Shown here: one piece after another, positions 20,961-32,304 of the stretch | Position numbering within the stretch: the first letter of the stretch is position 1 | How the letters are laid out: each line of letters opens with the position of its first letter | Assembly (NCBI GenBank): GCA_037176725.1 | Contig: JAZBRS010000076.1 | Span: 119,989,001 to 120,053,000, forward strand | DNA: 64,000 nucleotides | Origin: Posidonia oceanica | Lineage: Eukaryota; Streptophyta; Magnoliopsida; Alismatales; Posidoniaceae | Direction: 5' to 3' | Position numbers and translations under genes: made by a program | The notes under the pieces: generated by a model | Databases searched by the model: none | The model's input: the letters and a program-made list of their open reading frames with translations, nothing else | What the model was told of the DNA's origin: nothing

Positions 20961-22969
20961 TGAGAAGGAGCGGATCGAGGCGGTCTCCTCTATCTCTTCG
21001 CGGACTGTCCCCTTTGACCTTGATCTATCGAACGCTTTGTATCGCGTTAATCGGTGCGAGCCGGTTAATTTTTTACCAGATCTTGAGCGTGTCAACTCCT
21101 TGGCCGTTCACAACAACCCCTTTCAGATGGTCGAGAACGTTTGTCACAGATGGGGCTACGTCAAAGGGACACCGCTCAGGCGACATGGCCAAGGAATCGC
21201 CGAACCAATCACGGCGGAAGAACGAAGAGACAACGAGGGTCTAGGTTACGACCCTCGCTCCGATAAAGGCAAGCGCCCGCAAGCAAAAAATCAGAGAATG
21301 GTCATACCTCGGAGCTTGGCCAATTTCACGAGCGCAGGTATCCTGGACTCAGGTGTAGTTCAAGCCATAGCGCAGTCGGAGCCGTGTCAAAGCCCTCCGC
21401 CACCGGAGGAGGACTGGGTCTGCGTTGAGGACTACTACCCGGACAAGGAACAGTCGTGCGCATTGGGGGCAGTTCAGACTTGCAGCGAAAGCCAGCCCAA
21501 TACAACAGCATATCAGTCGGTTTATCTGGCCACTCCTTCCACAGATCATGAAGCAGCAGTCTTGGTAGAACCCTTGGCGGATTTGGCAGTCTTTGATTCT
21601 CCTGCAGCCATGTCAGCAACACCGGCACCAATTCAAGCACAGTCAGTCAGTTCGCATGCAACCGTTGGCGCATCAGTGCAACTACCACCTTCGCAGAAAG
21701 GTCAATCGCTGGGTTCGGTCAGCAGCATAGCTCAGCCCTTTTCAGAAGCCGCGTCACAGGCATTACAGCCTGTTCAATCAATCATGTACCCCCCTGCCGC
21801 AGACCGGCAACTTTCATGGCCAGATCCTATGGTATCGGAGGCCGAGCTCTCGTCGTCATCACCAGTCCCGGGGAACCAGCTGAGCATCGCGGTCTCCCGG
21901 CCCTCGGGCCTTCAAGAGAGCATCCCTGCCCATCCTCTGACAGCAGCAGTCACTCTAGCAGCATACCCATCTGCAATTCCTCTGACTAGACCATCTGGGT
22001 CTCCCTTGCCGGGACAGTCGCAATCAGGCGCGCCCGTAAGTCAGAAGACACAAGTACCAGAGACAGTAATCCATCTCGCAGCCGAGCCAGTGCCTCAGGC
22101 CCTCGGCGCCTACTATGTCGATTCACTTCCGGATGAGGAAGAAGAAGGGGCGGTAAAAGCCCAGGTTGATTCATGGATGTCTGATTTAGAGCTGCTTTAC
22201 CAGGAACAGCTCGAATCCATAGTAGAAGACCTGGCACGACACTAAGCCGCAGAAAGGAAAGAAAAAGCCGTGGTTACGGATCCTCCTCTGCGAGAGGGCT
22301 CCACCTCCATCATGGTCCTCGGAGAAAGCTCAGTGGTGTCGGATTCCCTCAGACCCGACCAGCTCATTACTCTTCAAACCGAGGGTGGGTCCAGATGGCT
22401 TGTACAGCATATGCCTTCCACAAGTACGTTGGCAGATTCAGAAGAAGAGACACCAGTGGGTCGTGCAACAGCAGTAACAGAGCAAAGAGCAGAGTCAGTG
22501 ACAGAGTTGTCAGAAGTTTCAGTGGCAGAATCATCGGCAGCATCAGTCGCAGAGTCAGTAAAGCCCTTAGTAGTGTCAGCAGAACATACAGCAATGTCAT
22601 CAGCAGCAGAGCAGACAGCAGAAGCCATCAGAGCAAAGGTCGCACGCCGAAGATACAGAAACACTCAGGTAGGCGTGACCATCCTGAGGCGTCACCAGGG
22701 CCAAGAAGCAGAACTCCTACACTCCTTCGATGTGACAAACCCCACTTTCGAAAAGGAGATTCTCTCGGAACTTGTCGCGTACGGAGAAGAAGATAATACA
22801 GGCGAAGATGAGAATGATGACCCCTCGCCTGAGTTCCGGCCCTATGACGACGACCCAGAAGGTCCCAATCTGCATGTTGAGGAAGAAACAGAAACTATTA
22901 ACCTCGGCACAGCCGAAGAAACCAAGGAAGTTCGCATCAGTGCCCTGCTATCACCGCAAGTCAGGATAG

Positions 22970-24310
22970 AGTTCATCGCATTCCTGAGGGAGTATGCGGA
23001 TGTCTTCGCCTGGACTTATGAAGACATGGTCGGCCTGGATGTCGAAATAGTGGTCCATAACTTGCCCTTGAAGCCAAATGCCAAGCCAGTAAAGCAGAAA
23101 CTGAGAAGATGGCGACCACAGTGGCTGCTCATGATCAAGGAAGAAATAATGAAGCAGCTTGATGTTAACTTTTTAAAGGTCATCCTTTACCCTGAATGGC
23201 TTGCAAACATCGTCCCAGTGCCCAAGAAGGACGGCCGGATCCGGGTATGTATCGACAACAGGGACCTGAACAAGGCGAGTCCCAAGGACGACTTCCCATT
23301 GCCTCACATTGACGTCCTGGTCGACAACACTGCGGGTCACAAGATGCTATCCTTTATGGACGGTTTCTCCGACTATAATCAGATCAAGATGGCAGAAGAA
23401 GACATGGAAAAAACTTCATTCATCACCCCCTGGGGGGTCTTCTGTTATCAGGTTATGCCGTTTGGGTTGAAGAATGCTGGCGCGACATATCAGAGGGCCA
23501 TGACCACACTTTTCCATGACCTCATGCACCAAGAAGTGGAGGTCTATATAGACGACATGATCGCAAAGACCAAAGAGCCTGAGGATCACCTTGCTTGCCT
23601 CAAGAAGCTCTTTGACCGCCTAAGGAAATACAGACTGAGGCTCAACCCCAATAAGTGCGTATTCGGGGTTTCATCTGGCAAACTGCTCGGCTACATCGTT
23701 AGCCAAAGGGGGATTGAAGTGGACTCGATGAAAGCTAAAGCCATCGTGGAGATGCCACCCCCTAGAACTGAGAAGGAGGTTCGAGGCCTACTTGGGCGTT
23801 TACAGTACATCAGCCGCTTCATTGCACAGCTTACGCCCATCTGCGAGCCCATCTTCAGACTCCTGAGGAAGAATGCGCAAATCGACTGGAATGAAGAATG
23901 TCAAGCCGCATTTGAGAAGATTAAGCAGCTGCTGGTCAAACCCCCCGTCTTGGTCCCTCCTACACCAGGAAGACCTCTGCTCCTCTACCTCTCAGCCACA
24001 CAGCATTCCATGGGTGCCGTCTTGGGCCAGCACGACGAGTCTGGCAGGAAGGAGCGCGCCATCTACTACCTGAGCAAAAAGTTCAATGAATGTGAAGCCA
24101 GGTACAGCATGATGGAGAAAACTTGCTTATCCCTCGTCTGGGCCGCATAGAAACTGAGACACTATATGATGGCGTACCCAGTTCAACTTTTGTGCCGCCA
24201 TGACCCCATCAAGTTTCTCTTCCAGAAGCCGGCTCTGGTGGGCAGATGTGTGAAGTGGTAGGTGTTGTTGTCCCAATATGACATCACTTTTGTCACACAG
24301 AGATCTATGA
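22970..24310 (+). other. Element 2 reverse transcriptase and first RNase H
   Basis: The RT begins around EYADVFAW. Motifs in order: VPVPKKDGRIRVCIDNRDLN (element 1 has the more usual IDYRDLN), FITPWGVFCYQVMPFGLKNA, and the catalytic YIDD at 23545-23556. The Ty3-type RNase H follows (about 23860-24310), starting around WNEECQAAF and containing ERAIYYLSKKF. It is interrupted by TAG 24148 and TAG 24259. It makes cDNA from element RNA inside the virus-like particle. Confidence 0.92.
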
Positions 24311-24447
24311 AGGGCCAGGCTATGGCGGATCACCTCGCGGATTTCCCCCTACCTGAATATCAACCCCTCCAGACGCAGTTCCCTGACGAGGACATTCTTT
24401 TTGCGACGGAGGACTCAGAAGAGGAAGACCCTGAAGAGCGAGACCAG

Positions 24448-24840
24448 TGGCGGTTGTACTTCGACGGCGCCGTCAATAAGAAGGGTCGGGGCATAGGCGC
24501 GGTGCTGACCACCCCTCATGGACAGATGATTCCTTTTGCGAGGAAGCTGACTTTCGCATGCACGAACAATGAAGCAGAATACGAGGCATGCATCCTGGGT
24601 TTGAAAGTCGCCCTCGAGCACAAGGCACAGAAGTTGCACGTGCACGGTGATGCCATGTTGGTGATCTCTCAGGTGAATGGCGACTGGAAGACAAAAGATC
24701 CCAAGCTCGTGCCATATCACGAATGTCTGCTAAAGCTGATAGAAGAGTTCAAGAGCATTGATTTCACATACATGAACAGGGCGAAGAATGCGTATGCAGA
24801 CGCATTAGCGACCTTGGCTTCTTGGCTCAGCATACTAGAG
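24448..24840 (+). other. Element 2 second, archaeal-type RNase H (aRNH)
   Basis: Starts WRLYFDGA. The four acidic residues are in place: Asp in YFDGA (24463), Glu in NNEAEYEA, Asp in HGDAMLVI and Asp in NAYADALA. An extra aRNH between the Ty3-type RNase H and integrase is a diagnostic trait of the Tat lineage, including Ogre. The domain is uninterrupted here. Confidence 0.88.
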
Positions 24841-24889
24841 AACAGCATGGTGGATGTGTCAGTCACCTGCATTGAGGAGCCTGCCCATT

Positions 24890-26172
24890 GCATGAATATA
24901 GAGGAAACAGATCCGACAGTGGAGCAGCCATGGTATCATGATATCAAAGCATTCTTGGAGTCCGGCAGCCTCCCACCTAGCACCACTGCAGAAGATAAGA
25001 GAACTTTGGCACGTCTGGCGTCAAAATATGTACTGGGGGCTGGACAGTTATACAGAAGATCGTACAATCAGATGCTATTACGCTGCCTGGACAAGCCAGA
25101 GGCTGATATCTTAATGCTTCAAGTGCATGCCGGGACCTGTGGTCCGCACATGAACGGTGTCCTTTTAGCTAAGAAGATCATGCTCCAAGGGTATTTCTGG
25201 CAAACCATGGAAGCGGACTGTTGCCGTTTCGTGCGTAAATGCCACAACTGTCAGATCCATGGCAATTTCATCAAGGCTCCCCCTCATCAGCTGCACAACA
25301 TGTCCTCGCCATGGCCTTTCTCCACCTGGGGGATCGACGTCATTGGCGCAATACACCCCGCTGCTTCAAACGGCCATCGCTTCATCATGGTGGCAATAGA
25401 CTACTTCACTAAGTGGGTGGAAGCAGCTTCTTACAGGACAGTCACCGCAGTGGCGACTGAAAAGTTCATCAGGAATAACATCGTTGCCCGGTACGGGGTC
25501 CCTCACTCCATCATCTCTGATAATGGCACGAACTTCATCGCCAAAAGAACTGAGGAGTTCCTACAGAGTTTCAAGATCAAGCACCATCGCTCCTCACCAT
25601 ACCGGCCTCAGATGAATGGAGCAGTGGAGTCTGCCAACAAGAACATCATCAAGATCATGAAGAAGATGGCAGAAACCCACAAGGATTGGCAGGACCGGCT
25701 CCCGTACGCACTCTGGGCGTATAGGACATCGATCCGGACCTCGACGGGAGCCACCCCGTACTCGCTGGTGTACGGCATGGAAGCGGTATTGCCTGTTGAA
25801 GTGGAGATCCCCTCACTGCGGATCTTGCGAGAAGCCGAGTTGGAAGAGGCAGAATGGGTCGAAGACCGCTGCGTCCAACTGAACCTGATTGATGAGCACA
25901 GACTACAAGCCATGCACAATGCCCATTGTTACCAGAAGCGAATGGCTAGAGCGTTCTTGAAGAAAGTCCGGCCCAGGAGTTTCCAGCCCGGAGATCTTGT
26001 TCTGCGTGCCATCCATCTACCGAACGGTCGAGGCAAATTCCGACCCAACTGGCGCGGACCCTTTGTAGTTAAGCAAATCTTCTCAGGCGGCGCAGTAACT
26101 CTTGAGGACATGGACCAGGTCGAGCAGTCCGAGCCGATCAACATGTGCTACCTCAAGAAGTACTATCAGTAG
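24890..26172 (+). other. Element 2 integrase
   Basis: An N-terminal HHCC zinc site is visible (VHAG..GPHMNG, then CHNC). Catalytic triad: Asp in WGIDVIG (25336), Asp in ISDNGTNF (25519), Glu in GAVESANK (25627). This gives D-X60-D-X35-E. A C-terminal GPY-like phrase WRGPFVVKQIF is near 26050. No chromodomain follows, as expected for Tat. The domain has no internal stop and ends at 26172. It is the best preserved enzyme in the window. Confidence 0.92.
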
Positions 26173-27480
26173 CTGGGGGTAGCCATTGCGGATTCTTCCT
26201 CCCACTTGTCATATCTTCACCACTTGCATGCCTATGTATCTCTTTTCGCGTTATCTCCTCCGTACTTCACTTCATCCACTCTCTTACATTTTCTGACATC
26301 GCAACACTCCTGTGCATCCCTGCTCATCCCGTTCACATTCTTCATCAAATCATACTTTGCATTTTGCCCGGTGATGAAAACCGGAGGTGCTTGCCTGCTG
26401 CGAAAGGAGTCTCCCGACCTCACCCAATGCTACTTAGATGTCTTGACTAGTGAGGGAGCCACCACTCAACGAGAGCGGGCGAAACGCCCAAACCCCCAAG
26501 GACTTACACCCTTTAGAAGAGTGCTAGGCGTTAGCCAGAAAGCAGTACATATCCCAGCCTAGATGTGCGAAAAAGAGAGAGAAAGAGAGAGCCAAAAGTC
26601 TGTACCCGAAAGACCCTAACGCCCATCTCCCCTGGGGGAGGGGACAGCGGAAACCTGCAAGCCAAGAAAGAAAGGAAAATGGAAAAGAGAAAAAAAAAGA
26701 AAAAAACAAAAAAAAGGAAAAAACAAAAGGAGAATGATAGAAAAGAAAGGGGAAAGGCCCCACCCCCAAAAAAAGGAAAAAAGGAAAAAAAAAGAAGAAA
26801 AAGAGAATAAAGGCAGGCCGCGTAACCCCGCACCTCTCACCTACCCCAGAAAAGAGTTAAAGCCCGGGTCGAGCCCTCCTTGCTTCCAAAATAGGAATGA
26901 GGAGAGCTCTGCACACCGACAATAAAAAAAAGAGAAAAGAAAGAGGTAGGAGCGAGTGTAAGTCCTTGAGAGTTTGACATGGAGCCCGTCCTCTCTACAC
27001 CACCACCAAACATCACCAGCACCCTTTCCTCGAGCGCCACCAACAAGTTAGGAGTCTGAGTAGAGTCCGATGAGTTAAGGACCGCTCCCTTTCCATACAG
27101 CAGGCACCAAAGCACCCCGATACTGAGGGCAAACTACACCAAATCACACGCATTTGCATTTTCCAGTCATCTCCACCCTCTCTGATCATCCCGCTCTGCA
27201 AAGGCTCACTCCAGCGCTGAGACAGTACCTCTACTTAGCATGTGTTGGCACCGTCAGGCTGCGACGATCCGGGGTTCCCGACAGTCCCCGCCACATCAAC
27301 AGGATGCCCTTATGCTTATACATGTTCAATTGCCATAGTCTGAATGTCTACTGCTAAATATGTTGCACCTATCTGCTTTCCAATGATGGTTTTGTATGAG
27401 CTCTGATAATTCACAGTCTTGGCAACAGGTATCTGAAGACTCTTGTGACAGTCGTCTGCCCGCATCCTGCAATTTGTGCA
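26173..27480 (+). other. Element 2 spacer between integrase and accessory ORF
   Basis: Non-coding. 26340-26470 is conserved in elements 1 and 3 and contains the hairpin CCGGTgatgaaaACCGG (26368-26384). 26640-26940 is a strongly purine-rich tract. Its antisense strand looks like a pyrimidine tract ending in GGCTTGCAG, and the same is seen in elements 1 and 3. 26950-27480 resembles the spacer of elements 1 and 3 without ORFs. Confidence 0.6.
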
Positions 27481-27849
27481 ATGGGTTTCCCCACCTTGGT
27501 AACCCCCACACACTGCTCCGAGATCCTGCGAGAATGGATCGGCAAGCTTACCAAAGATGACTGTGAGAAGCTGCGCCTGTGGGGCATTCCGACCAAACTG
27601 CTCAGGGCTGCTGATGTAGAGGTGAGCCGCCATCTTCTGTGTGCTGCTGCACGATTCTGGAAACCAGCACACCATGTCTTCCGTTTCGGCAGAACTGAAC
27701 TGACACCTACACTGGAAGAGGTGCGTCGAATATGTGGTTTTTCCAATATCCTAGGGCCACCCATCATCATGAGGCGTGACGGATACATGGCTGTCCTGAA
27801 ACAGCTGACCGGCCTCTCTACCCAAAGTTGCCAGCAACCAGAATTTTAA
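27481..27849 (+). pseudogene. Accessory ORF, truncated and fused to LTR (element 2)
   Basis: The N-terminal third of the DUF7745/plant-mobile-domain-like accessory protein. It starts MGFPTLVTPTH and keeps ARFWKP, FRFG and ELTPTLEEV. About 115 residues are intact. At about 27830 the sequence jumps into the LTR (position matching 12220), giving a short foreign tail QQPEF and a stop. It is in sense orientation downstream of integrase, as in elements 1 and 3. Up to the junction it has no stop or frameshift, so this is the best preserved N-terminus. Confidence 0.72.
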
Positions 27850-30800
27850 GAGCGAGAAAGGAGGGGAAATGAGGGTGCGTTTTCAGGGAGAAAGGAGGAG
27901 AGCATCCCAGAAGAGAGACGAGCATTCCAGCGAATTCCCAGCGAGAGAGTGACCCATTCTTCCTCTGAAATCCACCAGAGAACACCCGACCTCGGCCTCT
28001 TCTTTCCACGGCGAACCAGAGGCTGAAACACCTCCGGAATCGCTCGAAATCCACTCCTCAATCTCACCCGAGCCCCCCTGCAACTCTTCCCCTCCTTCCA
28101 CAGCGAAACAACCCACGTTTCACCCAGAAATCCCTCTGAAACTCACACCGAACCCAACGCAAACCCATCCGAGAATTCCCAACTCCATAGACCACCTTAC
28201 CTCCCCAAACTCTGCCCCGTTACTCACAGAGATACTACCTCTCCAACCCCGCCTTGCTTCACCTCCAGTTCCCCTCACAGACGAAACGCCCCACTTCAAA
28301 CACCTTGCTCCATTTCGGTCCGAAATCGACTCCACCTCCAAACTCCTTCCAACCGCTCCAGAAAGCCCTTCCAACCATCCAGAATCCATCACTGAAGTCC
28401 CAGCTACCCACCGGAAGCCCCCGCTCGATCCAGAGGGCAACAGGCACCTCCCCCCCACCTCGGACGACCAGCGGTGCACCCAAATCGGCCGGATCTTCTG
28501 CTGAGCTTCGAAGCTCGCGTCCGGACGTCTGGGAAGCTCCGGAGGATCATCCGGAATCGACTCCAGCCCACGCGAGCAGCCGCTAGCTCCCGCAGCGACC
28601 GGACGGACTCCACCGGCGACTTCTGAAGCCACCGACGTCGGGAGGACGACTCAGATGCGAAAAAAGGTAAACCTTTCTTCCCCTAGCTTCCTCTTTTCCC
28701 CCTGGTGCTTTCCCGCCGCCCAGAAGCAGCTTTCCGGGCCTCCTGCTCCGTCCCCGACTTGCCGGTCAGGCCTTCGTCTCCGGCGCCGGCCGCTTGCCTT
28801 CCGAGCGTTCTAGCCAGCAGAACACCGCCCCGATAGCCCCCGGAGCTCCGCGCGGACGCCAGCGCCAGGCTCCGCCCTCCTGCGCCTCCTCAAGCCCCCT
28901 GTGCCGGCGGTGATGAGGTCCGGTAGCTCACTGCTACAGTACCCCTCATCGCCGGCGAGCTACTGTTTAATTATTTTTACAGTTATATGGTTTTGGGTGA
29001 ATATTGCATATCCGACTTTAGTTTTTTCATTTTTGCGTTTCAGTCCTTACTTCATTTAGTCTGCTTTGTTTTTAATTTAAAACCATGCTAAATTGCACAT
29101 TTTATCCCTGTTTCTCAGTATTTGCATTTAGATCCGGTTATTGTGCGTTTCAGTTCAGAAATATTATGCTTTAATCCCTCTACTAGTGATTATTGCACTT
29201 AGGTCCTGTTTTAAATCAGTTCATTCATTTGCATGCATTTTACCATACCGCATTGCATTCTAAGCCCCTGTATGTTTTTATTTTTGCACTTAGATCCAAT
29301 ACACTGTAGCAACTTAGGTTCTGATTTTATTTTTTGGTTGATGCATTGCACTTTTACCCCTCTATTTCTCATTTTTACACATAGATCCATTTTAAATACA
29401 CAGCAACCTTTTGCCATGCATTTTAACTTACTACATTGCATTTTCAACCCTGCATATTGTGAAAATTGCATGTCAGTCCACAGTCTGTCCATCTAGAGTA
29501 TATTTTGCATATAAAATTGCATATTTAACCCCTGCATGATTTGAAAATCACACATAGAGCCTTGCATCTTTCAAAAACCATGTAAAAAGACTGTTTTGCC
29601 CCTTAGGTTGCATTTTAACTCCCATGCTTGCAAAAATTGCATGTAGACCCTCCACTTGCATTCCCGGACTCCCCGGAACCCCGTTTTCTGGAAAATTTGC
29701 ATTTTAGCCCCCTTTCTTTCTTCAAAAAAGCTTTTGAATCCCTGTTCTTCCTAAATTGCTTTTCTTTATCTTTTCTTGCTTTGCATGCATCCTGCATTCA
29801 TCAAGTCTGGCATTTTAGCTCCCCTTTGCACACACTTAAGTATGTTTAACTCCCCTTCACTTGGGAGGACCTTCAGCACACCCCTAGGACCTCCTGAACA
29901 CTTAGGTCTGTTCTTCTCATCTGTTCTGGCCCTTCTGCTCCGAAGTTGCGATATCTTCCAATCCGACCGTCGGATCTCCTCAAGAAAGCTGCCCAGACGA
30001 CCGCAGCGAAGCACTTTTCAGCATGGACCAAGCAGATCCCCGATCAGACTCCCGGATCTCCAAGTATGTCCTCCTGAACCCCTGCACTGCATTCATTTAC
30101 ATGCCATTTGCACCGTTTTGCGTGCCCTTTAGTTTTTCCGCTCCGTTTTGCGTGCCTTCTTTGTTTTGCACCGTTTTGCGTGCCCTTTAGTTTTTCCACT
30201 CCGTTTTGCGTGCCCTCATGTTTTCTCGCTCCGTTTTGCGCGCCGCTTCTTTGTTTCGCTCCGTTTTGCGTGCCCTTTGGTTTCTCCGCTCCGTTTTGCG
30301 TGCCTTCAAGTTTTCTCGCCCCGTTTTGCGCGCCGCTTCTTTGTTTTGCACCGTTTTGCGTGCCCTTTAGTTTTTCCGCTCTGTTTTGCGTGCCCTTTAG
30401 TTTTTCCGCTCCGTTTTGCGTGCCTTCATGTTTTCTCGCTCTGTTTTGCGCGCCGCTTCTTTGTTTTGCACCATTTTGCGTGCCCTTTAGTTTTTCCACT
30501 CTATTTTGCGTGCCCTTTAGTTTTTCCGCTCCGTTTTGCGTGCCTTCATGTTTTCTCGCTCCGTTTTGCGAGCCGCTTCTATGTTTTGCACCGTTTTGCG
30601 TGCCCTTTAGTTTTTCCGCTCCGTTTTGCGTGCCCTTTAGTTTTCTTGCACCGTTTTGCATGCTTTCAAGTTTTCTCGCTCCGTTTTGCGCGCTGCCTCT
30701 TCGTCTTGCACCATTTTGCGTGCCCTTTCGTTTTCTCGTCTCGTTTTGCGAGCCCTTGTTTTCCTTGCCCGGTTTTGCGCCCTTCTTTCGTTTTCCTGCA

Positions 30801-31601
30801 CGGTTTTGCGTTCTTGTCCCGTTCCTTGCGCCGTTTTGCATGTCAACCTTGTTTTCGCATCTTCTCGCATACTTGTTTCGTTCCTCGCACTGTTTTGCAC
30901 CGTTTTCCCTTGCATGTTGATTGCATTGCATGGTTTTCTCGCTGTTTCGCTTTTTTTGCCTGCATTTGCATATAGGGCGGTGATGCTTACTGTCCGGAGT
31001 TCTCACGAGCCAGGTTTCGCCCGGTTCGGAACACAGACAGCGTTGCTGAGCGCTTAGGTTGCACGTTTACTTCCTTGCATTGTCTTTCATCACTTAGAGC
31101 ACACCTTCGAGCATTTAGACAGGCATTCATTGGCACTTAGGCATCTAAAGTCTGCATTTCCCTGCATATGCGAGCGTAAGCCTAGAAAGACCGATTCTCG
31201 GGCGTGTCGGGGGTGCCTAACACCTTCCCCGCGCGTAACAGGAGTCCTTACCCTCTCTTGGCCCGCAATGACCATATTGCCCTTGTCCTAGGCACGAGTC
31301 ACTTCATTTGCATTCATTTGCATCTTATTTCTTTTGCATTGCTTTGCTTTGCATCTTTTGCTTGGTTTTGCGTGATTATTCACGCATCTCCCCGGTTTTC
31401 CTCGTCTTCCGATTTAATAGACTTGGTGGCGACTCCGATTTTGTCTTATCTTCTTCTTTTCTTTCCTTTTTTCCCTCTTTTAAATGTTTTCGAGTTAGGT
31501 CTTCCTTCTCGGACATAGCCACTTATAGTGAGCCTGATTCCGATCGGTGCACGCGAGCTTTGGCATCGTGCATGGACGATCCGAACGCCGGGATCGCTAC
31601 A
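27833..31601 (+). repeat. Element 2 3' LTR, truncated
   Basis: Matches 12220-16199 nearly base for base and ends at CTACA before GCCCC. It lacks the first 1.83 kb of the LTR. The minisatellite is about 210 bp shorter than in the 5' LTR. The donor-like AAG|GT is at 28666/28667 and the conserved block at about 30977-31301. Confidence 0.93.
30110..30830 (+). repeat. 30-bp minisatellite in element 2 3' LTR
   Basis: The same 30-bp units as 14500-15400, but about seven units fewer (the interval from the shared ATGGACCAAGCAG to the shared GCATATAGGG is 939 against 1151 bp). The two arrays were identical at integration, so units have been lost or gained since. Confidence 0.9.
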
Positions 31602-31606
31602 GCCCC
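31602..31606. repeat. Target site duplication GCCCC, right copy
   Basis: Second copy of the element 2 duplication. Element 1 sequence resumes at 31607. Confidence 0.92.
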
Positions 31607-32304
31607 ATGGGACTTGCATATTTCCTAGGTGCAACTTTGGTTCTTCCCTAAGGTAGGCGGAAGGGGGTGGGATCACGCAGCTTGCCTTTGTTTCTAGGGC
31701 TGACTTTTGTTTTGGCCCCTTTTTTTTTCCTTTGTTTGTTTTTTTTTTGTCTTTTCTTTCTCATTCTCTTTTTTTTTGGCTTGCAGGCTTCCACTGTCCC
31801 TAACTTAGAGATAATGGGCGCTTGGTTTTAAGATGGGGGACTAGGCTGGTAGACCCCTAAGTGCGGATGTTGGACCATCTCCGAAGCAATTCGGAGGGAT
31901 AAGGTTGTGCTGCACACCTCTATCTCTAGGGTCAACTTCTGTCTTCGCCTTCTAGTCCTTTGTGGTGCCTAGGCTAAGACATGTAGGTTTTGCTCACACT
32001 CTCTCACACCCTAGGATTTCTTCTCCCTCTGGAGGTGTAAGTCCTAGAGGGGTTTAGGCATTTCATCTATCCTCACTGGATGGTGGCTCCCTCACTGGTT
32101 AGGACATCTAAGTAGTGTCAGGTGAGGTAGAGGGTACTCCTTCCAGAGCAGGTAAGCATCTCCAATTTTCATCATCGGGCTTATGATAGTAATGCACATA
32201 ATACATTTACATCTTCTTTGCTGAAAAATAAATAACCCTAAAATGCATGGGAAAGATGGAATGCAAGAAGTAAGAGAGAAAAGACTATACAAGGCAGCAG
32301 CAGG
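31607..32304 (-). other. Element 1 spacer after integrase
   Basis: Non-coding. The + strand has a T-rich run (31710-31785) ending GGCTTGCAG, the counterpart of the purine tract of element 2. The conserved block at about 32090-32190 includes the hairpin CCAATtttcatcATCGG (32162-32178), the complement of the GATGAAA-loop hairpin. No ORF accepted. Confidence 0.6.

Larger units (their letters stand above)
17524..26172 (+). pseudogene. gag-pol: Element 2 gag-pol polyprotein, stops only
   Basis: One continuous reading frame of about 2,880 codons from ATG 17524 (first residues MAQRTVET) to the stop after KKYYQ at 26170. It encodes the capsid, protease, reverse transcriptase, two RNase H domains and integrase that copy and integrate the element. 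The frame never shifts. It is broken by seven stops: TAG 17950, TAG 18010, TAG 18295, TGA 20671, TAA 22243, TAG 24148 and TAG 24259. Where another element shows the codon, the change is a C-to-T transition (CAG, CAA or CGA to stop), as expected from deamination of methylated cytosine. Not functional as it stands. Confidence 0.92.
10390..31601 (+). mobile_element. Element 2: youngest Tat/Ogre-type element, 3' LTR truncated
   Basis: A plus-strand element of 21.2 kb with GCCCC duplication. Order: 5' LTR 10390-16199, PBS 16201, leader, gag-pol 17524-26172, spacer, accessory ORF 27481 broken at about 27830, then directly the LTR from its position 1831 to the end (27833-31601). One deletion removed the end of the accessory ORF, the repeat zone, the PPT and the first 1.8 kb of the 3' LTR. 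Both LTR U3 regions are copied from one template at integration, so the loss came after insertion. The shared LTR parts differ on the order of 1% by eye. Confidence 0.93.

Noticed and set aside
20950..22960. Ogre-type intron between protease and RT
   Set aside because: Known in Ogre, but here the linker stays in frame with gag-pol in element 2 apart from one CAA-to-TAA stop, and I could not find a convincing donor and acceptor pair shared by elements 1, 2 and 3.
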